Shown here piece by piece: positions 22,236 to 34,205 of a stretch of 64,000 nt of DNA. A model generated the notes under the pieces. It had not been told where the DNA came from. It ran no database searches and saw nothing but the letters and a program-made list of their open reading frames with translations. The stretch spans positions 50,167,137 to 50,231,136 of the forward strand of contig CAMTDV010000017.1 of the NCBI GenBank assembly GCA_947069175.1. The letters run 5' to 3'. The translations under genes were made by a program, and so were the position numbers. The stretch comes from Scalesia atractyloides (lineage: Eukaryota; Streptophyta; Magnoliopsida; Asterales; Asteraceae). Every line of letters starts with the position of its first letter. Position 1 is the stretch's first letter.

Positions 22236-24266
22236 ATCCTTATTGGTTAGTCGCTTTATTTTAGCTAACTTTTATTTTTGTCTTTAAAAATCAAAAATAC
22301 AAATATGTTTTGGATTTTAGGGGGGAAGTTTGGAGAAAATACAAAAACATATAAAATTTAAAAAGTATAAAAACATAGAAAAAGACAAAAAGTGTTATGT
22401 GTAACGAGGAAATGATAGTACATTAGTGGACTATCACAGTATGCTAAAGAATTGTAGTGTTTAAAAAGGTTTAGAAAATGAATCCCACTGCGGATGTGCC
22501 AGTAGGCTTTGCATGTTCAGTAGATTGTTTATGAGATATAAACCTAAATGTACAACTTCTTAATTTGTGGGTCAACATCTCTCAGATATACGGACTTGGT
22601 ACTCCGAAATTTGATTTGAGAGATTGCCTGATTCTGAGATACTAGGTCTTTATAGATAATTGATATCTGGGGTATTATACAAGTTCTTCTGATTTTGCGT
22701 AAGCAATGGCCTAGAACTTGTAGAATACATTTGCCTAAAAACCCAAAAAAACTGCAGCATATTGAAAGTATCGAAAGATCTAATCAATTGCAGTGCAAAA
22801 AGATTCCATAGTGGAACACTACCTTAAAGCCGAACCTTCATCTCTTTGTCTGTACGGTGGTACTAACCTGAGCTCTCAAGGTCTCGCATAACCCAGATAC
22901 ATATATCAGTTAAGCTATATTCACATGTAAGATGAAATCTAGGCAATCTTGATACGGGAGTATATTCTGAGGTGGGAAACACAGTTAAGTCAAGTTTCTT
23001 AATTCTACCTAACATATCTTGGAACAATTGAGAAATGTGTTGAAGTTTAAAAGGATAAATATACTGGCAATCTAGGTGAATTGGTGTTTGAAAACTTAAA
23101 GTCTTATAAAAGGTCAACGGTACTGGTGATTTGTCTCAAAAACTGATATGATCCTCAAACACGAACTCACAAAAATGTCGATAAATATATATACATAGTG
23201 CTTTACATTTCATAAGATCCCAAAACGATTTTTGGTATGTTTTAGCATACACTTTGAAAATTCAAAAAGATTTTGTTTCCATCTTAGTTTCGACTACCAA
23301 TAATGGAAAGCGGATCTTCAAACTCCAAAGAAGGTGTGTGCTGATGAAAATCTTGATACAACGGGCTGGGAGCTAATGAAGAATGATGGAAAGTTTTGAA
23401 TTTTAAAAAAGTTCATTAATTTGTAACTTTACACTGCCGAAAAACTTCAGTTTGTTCATAAAAGGTCAAACCAAGGTCATTAAGTTGGACTTGGAAGACA
23501 AATTGGTTAACCAGGGTCATTAAGTTGGACTTGGTCAACTGAGTGGATTGACAAAATTGAGAAAATTACATGTTTAAAATTGAAAAATTGAAAAATCTTA
23601 AAAATGAGAGCCTAATTTGTACGAAGTACAAGGAGAATAGGTAGTTCGTATGAACTACACTTGAAAGAGTATATAAAGCTGAATTTGTACAAAGTTGTCA
23701 CGATCATCACTGTGCAAGTTCAGAGTGTATTTGTGCGAATTAAGTGAAATTGCAATCTAGGTGTCCAAACTCTGCCCAAATTTCGTTTATAAAGTTGATT
23801 GCACACCTTATTCAATGGTGAAGGTAATGATAATGATTTGAACGTCGATTTTGATATATTCGGATTTTCGGACATTTAAACTTAAATCTATGATTATTTG
23901 ACGGTTAAATATGAAAATTGAACCGAGATCGATGTAAATCGGAGAGTTTAGAACATATTAGAACTAATAATTTCATGATTTGAACAGGTTTAGATGTTGC
24001 AGGTCTTGATGAAGAAGACAGGTAGTTCGTACGAACTACCTGGACTAATGTTACAAAATGTTCATATTCTAATTCGTATGAACTAGTTATAATGTGTAAA
24101 TAGGTCATAATTCATACGAAGTAGATGTCTTGTAATTGTTAAATGTTGTTTGTTAATAAATGGAAGTTTAATTCGTACGAACTTGAACTATTAGATGTTT
24201 TGGTTTGAATATTATAAATCGTACGATTTACAAGTTGGTAATTGTCAAAAATTTTAAAATTTCTAA
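22236..24266. other. Non-coding region between pol and the post-pol ORF of Copia B
   Basis: No gene supported. 22310-23600 is clearly related to 58960-60310 of element C, including a shared 'AGGGGGAAG' purine run, a 'GGAAATGATAGTACAT' block and a 'CTGTACGGT...ACTAACCTGAGCT' block. 23610-24230 carries palindromes with a TTCGTACGAA core (see separate entry). The ORF that follows begins after CAG|G, which could be a splice acceptor, so this stretch may act as an intron or leader. Confidence 0.6.
23614..24230. repeat. TTCGTACGAA-type palindromes before the post-pol ORF
   Basis: Copies include GTAGTTCGTATGAACTAC at 23641-23658, the perfect 20-mer GGTAGTTCGTACGAACTACC at 24021-24040, AATTCGTATGAACT near 24071, AATTCATACGAAGT near 24109, AATTCGTACGAACTT near 24170 and AAATCGTACGATTT at 24216-24229. 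The motif resembles the CAAGTTCG...CGAACTTG palindromes of the other elements but has a TA centre and different arms. Confidence 0.75.
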
Positions 24267-26943
24267 GTGTTTGTTATCTGTAACGCGCAGGAAAAGAAGT
24301 CAAACTTTTTGAAGTTCCATAACACTTGTTGTGTGCTTGATCAAGAAAAATTTCCAGGATTAGCACCGTTTTCAGAGGTATTAGACTTCATGGGGCACAT
24401 AAAGATCACAAAAGCGCTTACACATCATCATACAGCATACAGATCTCACGTTGAACGATTTTGGAATTCAATTAGATACGAAGAATCTGAAAAGGCATTA
24501 TATTCTTTTGTGAAAATCAAAAATGAAGATAAGGAAGTGAAGATTACAGAAGAGGATGTACGACGTGTGTTAGACTTCAAAGATAAATCAGATGATCCTA
24601 CAGGGTTGCCGGAACGTATGATGAAAGAATGTTTCTATAGAATGGGGTAAAGATGGTATGTAAATGCTACGACTTGGAAAAGAGGAAGTCTTGGACGACC
24701 ATACAAACTCTTTATGCATTGTTTAGTACATGCGCCACCGCAAAGGAGGATTCGATGATATCTTGGATTATCATATGATTATGGCTACAGCGTTGGTTTT
24801 AAATCTTCCTTTAAACTTCTCACGAATTATGTTTGAACACATGGTGAAGAACACAAGCTAGAGAAGTTTTTGTAGAGTCCGAGGTTTGTACAAATGCTAC
24901 TTGATGATAAATTTGACAACCTTGAGAAGAAAGACAGTGATATTCTTTATTTGCATCCTATGGATGACGAAACACTTACAAAGTTGAAAAAATATTTGAG
25001 GCAAGCAACAGAGCATGTTCCAAAGCCTGTTTTTGGTACTTTATCGAATAAAGACTATGTTGGACCACCAGAAGGTAGAGGGAGGAATGATGGTAGTGGA
25101 GATAATGCTGACGAAGTTGAAAGGTTGAAAGATTTTGTTGAGAAGAGAAGTCATTGGTACAAGAAGAGTGAACCTGAGAAAGGGAAGAAGCGTAAACAAC
25201 CTGTGAAGAAAGTTGAAACGTTATTGGTCGATGAACCAGAGGATGAGCCTGAGGATAGTGTTGTTGTTAATGTTGAAACAGAAAATGTTGAAGATAAGAA
25301 CATTGAAACAGAGAATATAGAAGCAGAAGTTCATGGTGTTATTTCTGCTGAAGATTCTGAGGATTCTACAGATGTTCGAGAAAATCAGATAAAGGAAGAG
25401 ATTGAACAAGAAAAGTTAAAGAAAAAGGGTGATGATTTATGTGTTCAGTCCGAACACGAGTCTGAGGAGGAACGACCAGTGAAAAGCTAAGGCGAGCAAA
25501 AAGTAAAGCTACTTCAGAAAAGAAATTTACTGGATCACCAGAAGCTTCGGTAAAAAGAAAGTATTTGGGAAAAAGGAAATCAAAGAAAGATGCTGAATCT
25601 GAAAAACCAGCTTCACCAGTACATATTACACCACCTCCTTATCCAATGCAAGTACAATCTCCACCAACTACTGCACAACCTATTCCTCCACAACAACAGT
25701 CAACTCCAAAGCAAGCAACTTCAAGATCAGCTCCAAAACAGACAACTCCTCAAAGTCAAACATCTGAACAAGAATTTCGTGATGCTTTTGGAAATATTAC
25801 TTTGCCTCCACATAATATTGCAGAAGGAATTACTGGTTCATTTGCTGATATATTCAACGAATCGTAACTTTTAGAGCTAGAGAAAAGAATAAAAGCTTTG
25901 GAAGCACAAATGAAAGAAAACGAAGTTGAAAAAGAAGTGTTAGAGGGGAGAATGAAGTTCATGGAAAATGATCGTGAATACATGAAGGTTGTGATCGAAA
26001 GTTTAAGTACTGATAATGAACGATTAAGAAAAGTGGTTAATGATCTTGAGAATGAAAGAGCGATTAGCAATAGAAGATTTGATATGCTACAACGAGTTCT
26101 TGCAAATAATCTCGAAATAGACTTTGCCACTGCGTCCGACCGATTGGAAGTACAAGAAGCGAAATAAAAGATTGTTGAACTTGAACGAAAAGCTGTTGCT
26201 GAATCAGAAGCTCGGGTAGGGATGGCAATTGAACCCGAACCCGACGGGTAAACCCGAAACCCGACACATTTGGGACGGGTTTGGGGTCGGATATTCGGGT
26301 TTGGGACTAATTTGGATTTTTTTCGCGGGTTTGGAACGGGTTTAGGAATTGGTGTTATACCCATTTACCCGACCCGATTACCCAATAAAGTGTACCCGTT
26401 TACCCAATTATATACCCGGCATATTCTCTTATATAGTTTAAATATATATATATATGATACATTCATATATTTTTTATACATATAGATATTTAATTTCATA
26501 TACATTGTGGTTATTTATTATATTTTTATAGTGATAATATTAAATGTAACTTACTAGAAGTTACCCCATTGATACACAATGGGTTTTGGGTCGGATATAT
26601 TTAACATGTAATTTTTTAAATTAGCGGGTTTACCCGAAACCCGCGGGTATACCCGATACCCGATGGGTATTTACTCGCTAGAAACCTGATGGGTTTTAGG
26701 ACGGGTTTGGGACAAGCTTATCTAACCAGGTATGGGTTTGGGATTACCTAAACCCATCTCAAACCCAACCCATTGTCATCCCTAAGCTCAGGGTAAGGGA
26801 AAAGGTATTACTGAAGGAATTTCTAAAGCTATTGTTGAAGAGGTTGTTGAAAGAGGGTTAGTGGCAGTGGGTCAAGTCGTAGATATTATTGATAATCCTA
26901 TTCTTCAAAGGATTGTTGAGATCAGGCGTCAAAGGAATGAAAG
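24267..26943 (+). pseudogene. Post-pol ORF of Copia B, part 1
   Basis: An extra protein-coding region after pol, as in Sirevirus-type elements where it is often called env-like. The N-terminal part (24267-24650) reads ...FPGLAPFSEVLDFMGHIKITKALTH and continues with RYEESEKALYSFVKIK, EVKITEEDVRRVL and LPERMMKECFYRMG. I recall similar domains in many Asteraceae element proteins. After stops, 24894-25490 is acidic and Lys-rich, 25565-25867 is Pro/Gln-rich, and 25869-26216 is a coiled coil (ELEKRIKALEAQMKENEVEK). A hAT-like MITE interrupts it at 26217. It resumes at 26785 (KGKGITEGISKAIVEEV) and is cut by the Tekay Gypsy at 26944. No membrane segment is evident, so 'env' is only a label. Confidence 0.6.
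26217..26784. mobile_element. hAT-like MITE with telomere-like internal repeats
   Basis: Ends are TAGGGATGGCAAT and ATTGTCATCCCTA, 13-bp inverted repeats with one mismatch. Flanking 8-mers are AGCTCGGG and AGCTCAGG (7 of 8 alike), fitting the 8-bp duplication of hAT elements. The two ends are rich in ACCCGAAACCC / GGGTTTACCC / GGGTTTGGG words, while the middle (26400-26580) is AT-rich. No transposase is present, so it is non-autonomous. Short ORFs inside are chance. Confidence 0.75.
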
Positions 26944-28928
26944 TGTGACAAATGGCATTTTTCAGGTAACATCCGTACAATGTGAACAGTAGTTTGTATT
27001 AAATGGTTGTGCATTTTGAACTTATGATGTGTATAATTTTATGAATTATATTGAAAGAACTCACAAAGACATTTCATGATGCATGATGTTTATTATTGAT
27101 TGAACTCAAATTGAAACGGTTTGAAACGTATACGGAACAAAACTGGTACACTTACCAGACAAACTAGGAGTACTGATGGGGGTTCAGTACTCAGACAAAC
27201 ATGATTAAAGGCACTGAGTAAGCCCCAGGAACAAGGGTTACACTAGTATGGTATGTATGAAAGTTAGGATCATGTAACTGCCTTCCGAGTGATGACTTAA
27301 GTGCCAGAAAGTGCCGGAAACACACTAAAACTGCAAAATTCTGCATATTTCAGCAAGTTAACATTATAATATAATGCTGAAATGAAGTTAAATGGTCCAG
27401 AATACCTTCCTAGGTGTTGGGAATCAAAACGGTCACAAATGGGAACATAAAGCATACTAAACTACGATATTTAGCACTTTAACGAACCGGTAATCAAACG
27501 AACAACCGGTCACTAACCGAAACACCAAAATCTAGCTAGAAGCATTGTTTTAATGTTATAAAGCTAGTGGTGATCACCAAGCATCATATTACATCTTAAA
27601 AACACTTAACCATATTAAACACTAACTAACACACTTAGAACTTAACTAAATCATCTAGTTGATACTAAACATAAGGACTCATGGTTAAAGTGATATAGGA
27701 GGTTAAAAGAACATGAAGATCAAGAGTTCACCACTAACATAAATCACCAAACAAAACAATTCCCTCATCTCTTTTTCCCTCTCTGATCTCGGCCACAAGA
27801 CCCCCCCCCCCCCCATCATCATCGTTCACTAAAAACCTAACAATTCAAGGTTAAATCATGGTGTAAGAAGATGATCTAAGAAGATGTGAAGCAATGGAAG
27901 CTTAAGGACCACTTGGAGGAGCTATAAACCACCTATTTTCTTCTTATTCTTGCATCTTGTTCTTCCCTAGCCTTAGTTCTAGTAGTAAGCCCTCTTGAAC
28001 TTGTTTTACTTCTAATTTTAGTGGTTAAAATATAATGTAACTTGTTAATCTTAAGAATCTCAAAGAAACATAAGCATGAACACTAACATGAAGCCTAATA
28101 ACATGATGATCAAAGTTGTTTGAGTGTATGTAGTAAACTTGTTTGTTGATTTCTTGTGTTGATGATGTAGATCAAAATATGAAACTTGCTAGATGATGAT
28201 TAAACACATGATCTAGCAAGTGTAAGGATGAATCTTGTGAAGTTAGCAATAATCACCCTATATGAGAATCATGAACTTGGAAATGAAGTTGTTTTAAAGC
28301 ATGATGATTGTTTGTATATGTTATATGTCTTGTAAATGGATGATTTCAAAAATGATTTTCTCAAGAAACTAGAGTTACTTGCAAGATTTACAAGATCATC
28401 ATTTTTATTGAAACTAATCATATTTGTAGTGTTTAATCAAGTATAGAAATATGTTGTTAACAAGAAAAATTCAAAGGAATGATTTTTAGAAAAATCATCT
28501 TGTAAGTTGTAATAGACTAGATCTTTCAAGAAAGGGATTTACAAACAAATAACCACACTTTAAAGGGTAACTAAGCTTACTTAACAACATACTAAGTTAC
28601 TACAAACTTTTACAAAATTTCAAGTTCATGATGTACTGTAAATTGCATGATTTTGGCTCATGGTAAGTCTTGAATGATATGTTGATGATTGGTGATGATT
28701 TTAAAAGAAAATGATATGCTAATGAGCATGGAAACCTCCATTTTTAAGGGGAAACTATGGCAAAATTTTTGTAGAAATTAAACACTTAGAAAAATATTTT
28801 AAACAAGTGTTTACAAGTAAGTTTTGATCTTGGTTTTAATACAAAAAGTTGCCATAATTTTTGTTACAAAAATTACAAATATTGGAGGTTGATTTTTGGT
28901 AATAAAAATGGCCAAGTATATATTTAGG

Positions 28929-29018
<90 letters not shown>

Positions 29019-30756
29019 ATGTCACAAAATTATGTGCTACTTGTTGTATTAGTTATATTAAAAATTAGGAGCTTGAAAATAATACACAATACCAAAATAC
29101 TAAAAATTGTAACATGAAGATGTTACTAAAACTCCAAGAAAATGAATACATAATTTATACCCAAATAATGGACAAACCGAACAATGGACATTGGACTACA
29201 TATATATGTATATTCCGGAAGTAAATTCGCAACTTGACAAATCTGATAAACGGTATTTTTTAAACCAAGGAAACGGTAAAATATGAAAATTTTCAACTAT
29301 TACAAAATATATCATATTTTGTCAAAATAGAAAATATATTGTTTTGAAAGATGTATTCTCTTAAACAATTCAAAAATATACTATTTGGTGAAACTATATT
29401 ATTTTGAAGGTTATATTTTCTTAACAATTCAAAAGGTTATATTATTTTGGGTGAAAACTATAAATACGCGTTTCTAAGTTAAATCTTAAAAATATATTAT
29501 TTTTAAGATATATATATACGGAAGTATACATATTTTGCCAAATAAAATTTATGGGTATTTTCTATAAAATACTCTTAAAATACGTATATATTTTAAGAAT
29601 ATAAAGTTGGTATTTTTGTTTGTACAAAAATAATAATCCGGAAAATACTTAATAAATACAAGAGATACGTATTCCTATACGTATAAGTACGTGCCGGCAT
29701 ACACTACCAATACTTGTTAAAATACACAAATACAAGTATACCTATACTTGGGAATACATGGGAAAGCCATATGATGAAACAAGTTGGAAATATACTAATG
29801 TTAACAATATTCCCAAATAAGTCTTATTAAATAACTAAGGCTAAGAGTCGTTACACGACCTAAACGTCTAATAAGACCTAACACGCGTTTAAGTATTCGT
29901 ATGAATTGAGGATATCTTCGTTGATTACGCAAGATCACGAACGCAAACTAGTGAGTTCATATCCCCCTTTTCTCTTTATGATTTCGGTTTACAACTATCG
30001 GGGAAAAAACATGTTAACAACAGTATGATTAGACTATGGAATGAACTCTTGGATCATGTGAGCATAGGCTGCAACTAAGGTGCCATTAATCCTTTTGAGG
30101 ATCAAGGAACAAAGGTTAGATCTAATGGGTACGGGCGAGCCCCACTCGCGGTCCATGGGAGACCACTTTGAGTGCCGTTGTGTCCACTATCGAGGGTTCG
30201 ACACTTAAATTGCCTACACGGGTTGAGTACCTCCTATGTCGTCACACATATTAATGTCCTTGCAAAACATTAATGATCAACATGTTCATAGACGTTTTAC
30301 ATACCTACTTTTGATACCGAAACCTTCAAATGTTTTTCAGATTCATTTGATGCGTATATACATAAAACACATGAGCTCGCTCAACTTTGTTGATGTTTTC
30401 AACTTACATGTATTTCAGGAAATTAGGCGGATCTTGGTGCTGGCGTTACAAGCAAGCTTTTAAATTTCAAGTATCGATGTCATCCACTTTTGGGAGGGTT
30501 TGATCCATATATCTCATCCCTGATGAGATATAGGATGCAAAGCCACATAAGTATGAACTTTTGTTAAATAAGTCCTTTCTAGAACTTTAAAAACTTATGA
30601 TGGCTGGTAGTGTAAACAACTTGTGGTTTGTAATATTTTAAACTTATGAATGGATGAATATCGTTGTTTTTATCATATAATTGTTTATTATAATCGAATG
30701 CAATGAAAACTGATCAAGTCACACACACAGGCTTCCACAAAAGACAGGGTGTGACA
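26944..30756 (+). repeat. 5' LTR of Tekay Gypsy (3.8 kb)
   Basis: Starts TGTGACAAATGGCATTTTTC and ends AGGGTGTGACA. It matches the 3' LTR over its whole length apart from insertions in that copy. It contains a 14-C run at 27801-27814 and a long AT microsatellite at about 28930-29016. No gene is supported inside; the small ORFs are chance. Confidence 0.9.
28930..29016. repeat. (AT)n microsatellite in the 5' LTR
   Basis: About 43 AT units in an uninterrupted run. The homologous site in the 3' LTR (about 42330-42348) has only about nine units, so the array expanded in one copy or shrank in the other after insertion. The apparent ORF with alternating Tyr and Ile across it is an artefact. Confidence 0.95.
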
Positions 30757-30776
30757 GGTTGGTATTAGAGCTTCGA
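30757..30776 (+). other. Primer binding site of Tekay Gypsy
   Basis: GGTTGGTATTAGAGCTTCG directly follows the 5' LTR end. It matches the initiator methionine tRNA-type PBS (TGGTATCAGAGC) with one C-to-T change. Confidence 0.85.
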
Positions 30777-31081
30777 TTGTAGTGAACTACGATTCTTTCT
30801 TGAGTCTAGACTATAATCATTAGGACTCTCTCATGAAAATATTTTTACAAAATATTTTTCATTGCATTTACAAAACGCCAAGATCCGTGGAACGAACATT
30901 TTATAAAAAAAAGAATGAAACACGAGCAAGGACATAAGTTGGTGACTAGTCTGCAAGGGTAGACTTGTTAAAGTTAGAAAAGACTCACATAGGATAACGT
31001 GAGTGCATGATATGTGATACTTATTCTTACTTATATATACCTAATAATAGTAATTAATATAAGTGCACATGCTATGATTTT

Positions 31082-32536
31082 TATGTCAAAGGTACACATG
31101 TCTTCATCTGAGAGTGGTTTATCAGAGGATCTTGACCCTATGGCTATTGTATCAGACGACAAGGTGGCACCAGCTCCGGAGATCTTCACTTCCGACACCG
31201 AGAGTGACCCTGAGATGCTTTCGACGACGATGAGATTTTCATCCCTTTGCACTACCAGACGTCGAGAGGACATCTCGTTTATCGATGACGTTCTCGCTTT
31301 CCCTCTTCCAATTTTTGACCAGCTTATCATCGGTCACCCTGATGGTGAGCATCTTGTAGAGCCTATCCTGCTCGATGTTATCCCACTCATTGTTATCCCT
31401 GACGAGGATTGGCCTTTTGATGCAAAAAACCCCGATTGGGATCTTGTTATCCTGAGGAGGATCACCCTAATGATGGCCAGGGTGATGGTGATGTGGACGA
31501 TATTATCCAAGACATACCTTCTCCCGTCATATCTGTCATTGACATTTCTTCTGACTCCGACCCAGACACTGATATGGACTCCTTCGAGTCTGTGACCTCA
31601 TCGGCCCTGCTTGCAGCTGGAGTTAGGGCATACCCTACTGATGTCGAGGATGATGCTTTATCAGTTGCACCATCCTCATCCGTTGGTGCTCCCACACCCC
31701 AACTTCCACCACTCGCGGCTGACCCTCACCCCATTGACCTGCCTGTTATTTTCACTAATGAGATTCCAGCACCCCGCCCTGGGGAGGCCACTTCCCGACA
31801 GCCCATTGCTTCTGACCCCCGTATACCAGTTAATCACTTGTCCGCACCATACTACCCTCCACAGATGCCCGAGTCTGATCCCTACCATCCATGCCACTTT
31901 CCTGCATCCACCCCTGAGTTTCGTAGCATCCATGAGCTAGAGCAATTTAGGGATCCCATGACACCACCCACTACTGATACACACCGGATTAGCTTACCTA
32001 TTATCTTCCCATATGAGATGCCCGCTCCTCGTTCCGGGGAGGGTACCTCCAGACAGCCTCTTAGCTTTGACCCCTTAGCACCTACTACTTTCATGCCTAT
32101 TCCTCAATTCTCACCATTCAAGACAGATCCATACCTTCAGACTCCCATATTTTTCCCTTCGTACACCATGCCATTACCCGATCCGTACCAGCCCATCCAT
32201 CAGGCTGGATACACTAGAGACGACCTACTTCTTTCGCTTCAGCTTCAGTTTGAGACTCTGTGTCATAGAGTGTTAGACCTAGGGAGTGAGGCGGATGCCA
32301 GACGACCTCCACCATCCTCGTTTTCCCCATCATCCGTTACCCCACCAGTTATTCCACCACCATCAATGACCTATTACTATGGCCATCCACCCATTGAGGG
32401 TTTCGATGCTCGATTTCTAACTGTTGAGCAGCAGATCAGCTTCTTGATCCGACGAGTTTACGAGCTCGAGTGTAAGCTTGCACACCTTCATAGTCTGATT
32501 GACCTCACCCCACCCCCGCCTCCTCCAGTACCATAG
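31082..32536 (+). pseudogene. Acidic, proline-rich ORF upstream of gag in Tekay Gypsy
   Basis: 31082-31440 (MSKVHMSSSESGLSEDLDP...) runs to PFDAKNPDWD. A frame change near 31440 leads into 31436-32536, which carries IDISSDSDPDTDMDSFESV, long Pro/Thr/Ser-rich stretches with a repeated IFxxExPAPRxGExTSRQP unit, and a Leu-rich segment (QISFLIRRVYELECKLAHL) before a polyproline end at 32536. I do not recognise a domain. The length and the internal repeat suggest a real former ORF or gag N-terminal extension rather than chance. Function unknown. Confidence 0.5.
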
Positions 32537-32918
32537 ACCTTTTGTGTTTGCAGGTACTTTTTGGCATGGGAGTTGCAGACCCACTTTTGTGTATGTATAA
32601 GCTTGAGCTAGAGACACTTGAAGACCATGGAAGACCAATGTAGAAGAAAAAGACTTACTACTTTTGTATTATGAACTTGTATGACCGAGGCGATGTGACC
32701 TCGAGTCCCTTTTGTTTCTTCTACAAAAACAATGTATCAAGTTGTCTGGTATGTATGAAAGCTCAGTAGTTGTTCTTATTTTATGTTATTGCTTATATGT
32801 GTGCGTGTGTTATCTATGTGATGCGATGAATTGCTTATGATATGTATATATACATATAGATAGATACTTAGTTAGTGAATAATATCTAACCAACCCAATA
32901 CTTCTTACTAGAAGAAGA

Positions 32919-34205
32919 ATGCCGCCTAGACGAGATACCAATACCAACAACATGCCAAGGACTGAGGCTGAACTCCAAGAACGCATTTCACAGGCAATTG
33001 CTCATCACGAGGCCATTCGCTCAGAGCACAGCGGTGGTACCTCTGGAAATAACCCCCAACTGGTAATGTTAAGTCACCTAAGACACATTACAAATCTTTT
33101 GGATATTTCTAAATGTGCTTTGTCAAAGCTCACGTATGAAATGTGTTGCCGATGTTGCAGGCTGTACCTACAAGCAATTTTTGGACTGCAACCCTCTAAA
33201 CTATGATGGCACAGGAGGTTTTGTCGCTTTTGTTCGTTGGGTTGAGAAAACTGATTCTGTGCTGAGGATGAGCAAGTGCGCACCAGAACAGAGAGTTACT
33301 TCTATTTCTGGGTTATTTATGGAAGGAGCACTCTCATGGTGGAGCCTACAAGTCCAAAAACTCGGCGAAACTGCGGTGTATGCACTAACTTGGGATGAGC
33401 TTAAGGATCTGATGCGTAAGAAATACTGTTCAAGAGCTGAAATCCTGAAACTAGAGACAGAATTCTGGAACTTGAAGATGGAAGGTCAGAAAATAGCCGA
33501 GTATATCCAGCGTTTTAATGATTTATCTAGGGTTGTTCCTTATTTGGTGGAACCAGAATTTAAGAGGATAGAGAGATTTATCTGGGGTCTTGCTCCTGAG
33601 ATTCTGAGCATGGTTACTACCTCAAAGCATCCTACCATTGCTGAGGCTATTGACTTGAGTGTTGCACTCACTGAAGAGGCACTTCGTTTGGGAAAATTCT
33701 CTAAGTTCAGTGCAAACAAGAAAGAGACTCATGTGGAGTCTTCTAGTGACAACAAAAGGAAGTTTTCAAACTTGAAGAAGGGTACCCAAGCAAGCAATGA
33801 CAACTCAAGTACCAACAAACGAAGGGAGGTGGATGCACCTCGCAGTGGCAAAGGTTATTTGGGTACCAGACCTTGGTGTGATAGTTGTAAGACACATCAT
33901 GATGGTCGATGTGCTAGGGCCAAGTGTGAAAATGTGGAAAGGAAGGACACAGTAAAGAAACATGCTGGGTAGGAACGGGAGGAAGAAATACAAACCGTGG
34001 CGGAAACGGTAACAACTATCGGAATGGTAACGGGAATCCAGGCGGAAACAACAATAACAATCGAGGCGGAAACAACAACAACCACCAGGGTGGAAATAAT
34101 AACAATAATCAAGGTGGGAATGGGAATTATAGAGGCCAAGGTTGTTTTAACTGCAGAGACATGGGGCATTTCAGGAAGGACTGTCCTAAAGGAAATCAAG
34201 ACCGT
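32919..34205 (+). pseudogene. gag of Tekay Gypsy
   Basis: Starts MPPRRDTNTNNMPRTEAEL at 32919. The capsid domain begins CTYKQFLDCNPLNYDGTGGF at 33163 and continues through ALSWWSLQVQKLGETAVYALTW and AEYIQRFNDLSRVVPYLV to ALTEEALRLGKF. Between the two parts lie about 98 extra bases (33063-33160) that look like a GT..AG intron but would leave the frame off by one. A stop at 33972 precedes a Gly/Asn-rich stretch and a zinc knuckle CFNCRDMGHFRKDC at about 34143-34184. Confidence 0.85.

Noticed and set aside
25756..26364. 202-residue minus-strand ORF
   Set aside because: Shadow of the plus-strand coiled-coil region of the post-pol ORF; it also runs into the MITE and has no recognisable domain.
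26217..26784. Interstitial telomere repeat
   Set aside because: The words are not the plant TTTAGGG repeat in tandem; TIRs and an 8-bp flank match fit a hAT-like MITE better.
24267..26943. Host gene reading for the post-pol ORF
   Set aside because: It directly follows Copia pol in the same orientation, and comparable extra ORFs are known from Sirevirus-type elements, so it is treated as part of B.
28896..29117. ORF with a long Tyr-Ile repeat
   Set aside because: It is the translation of an (AT)n microsatellite in the LTR.
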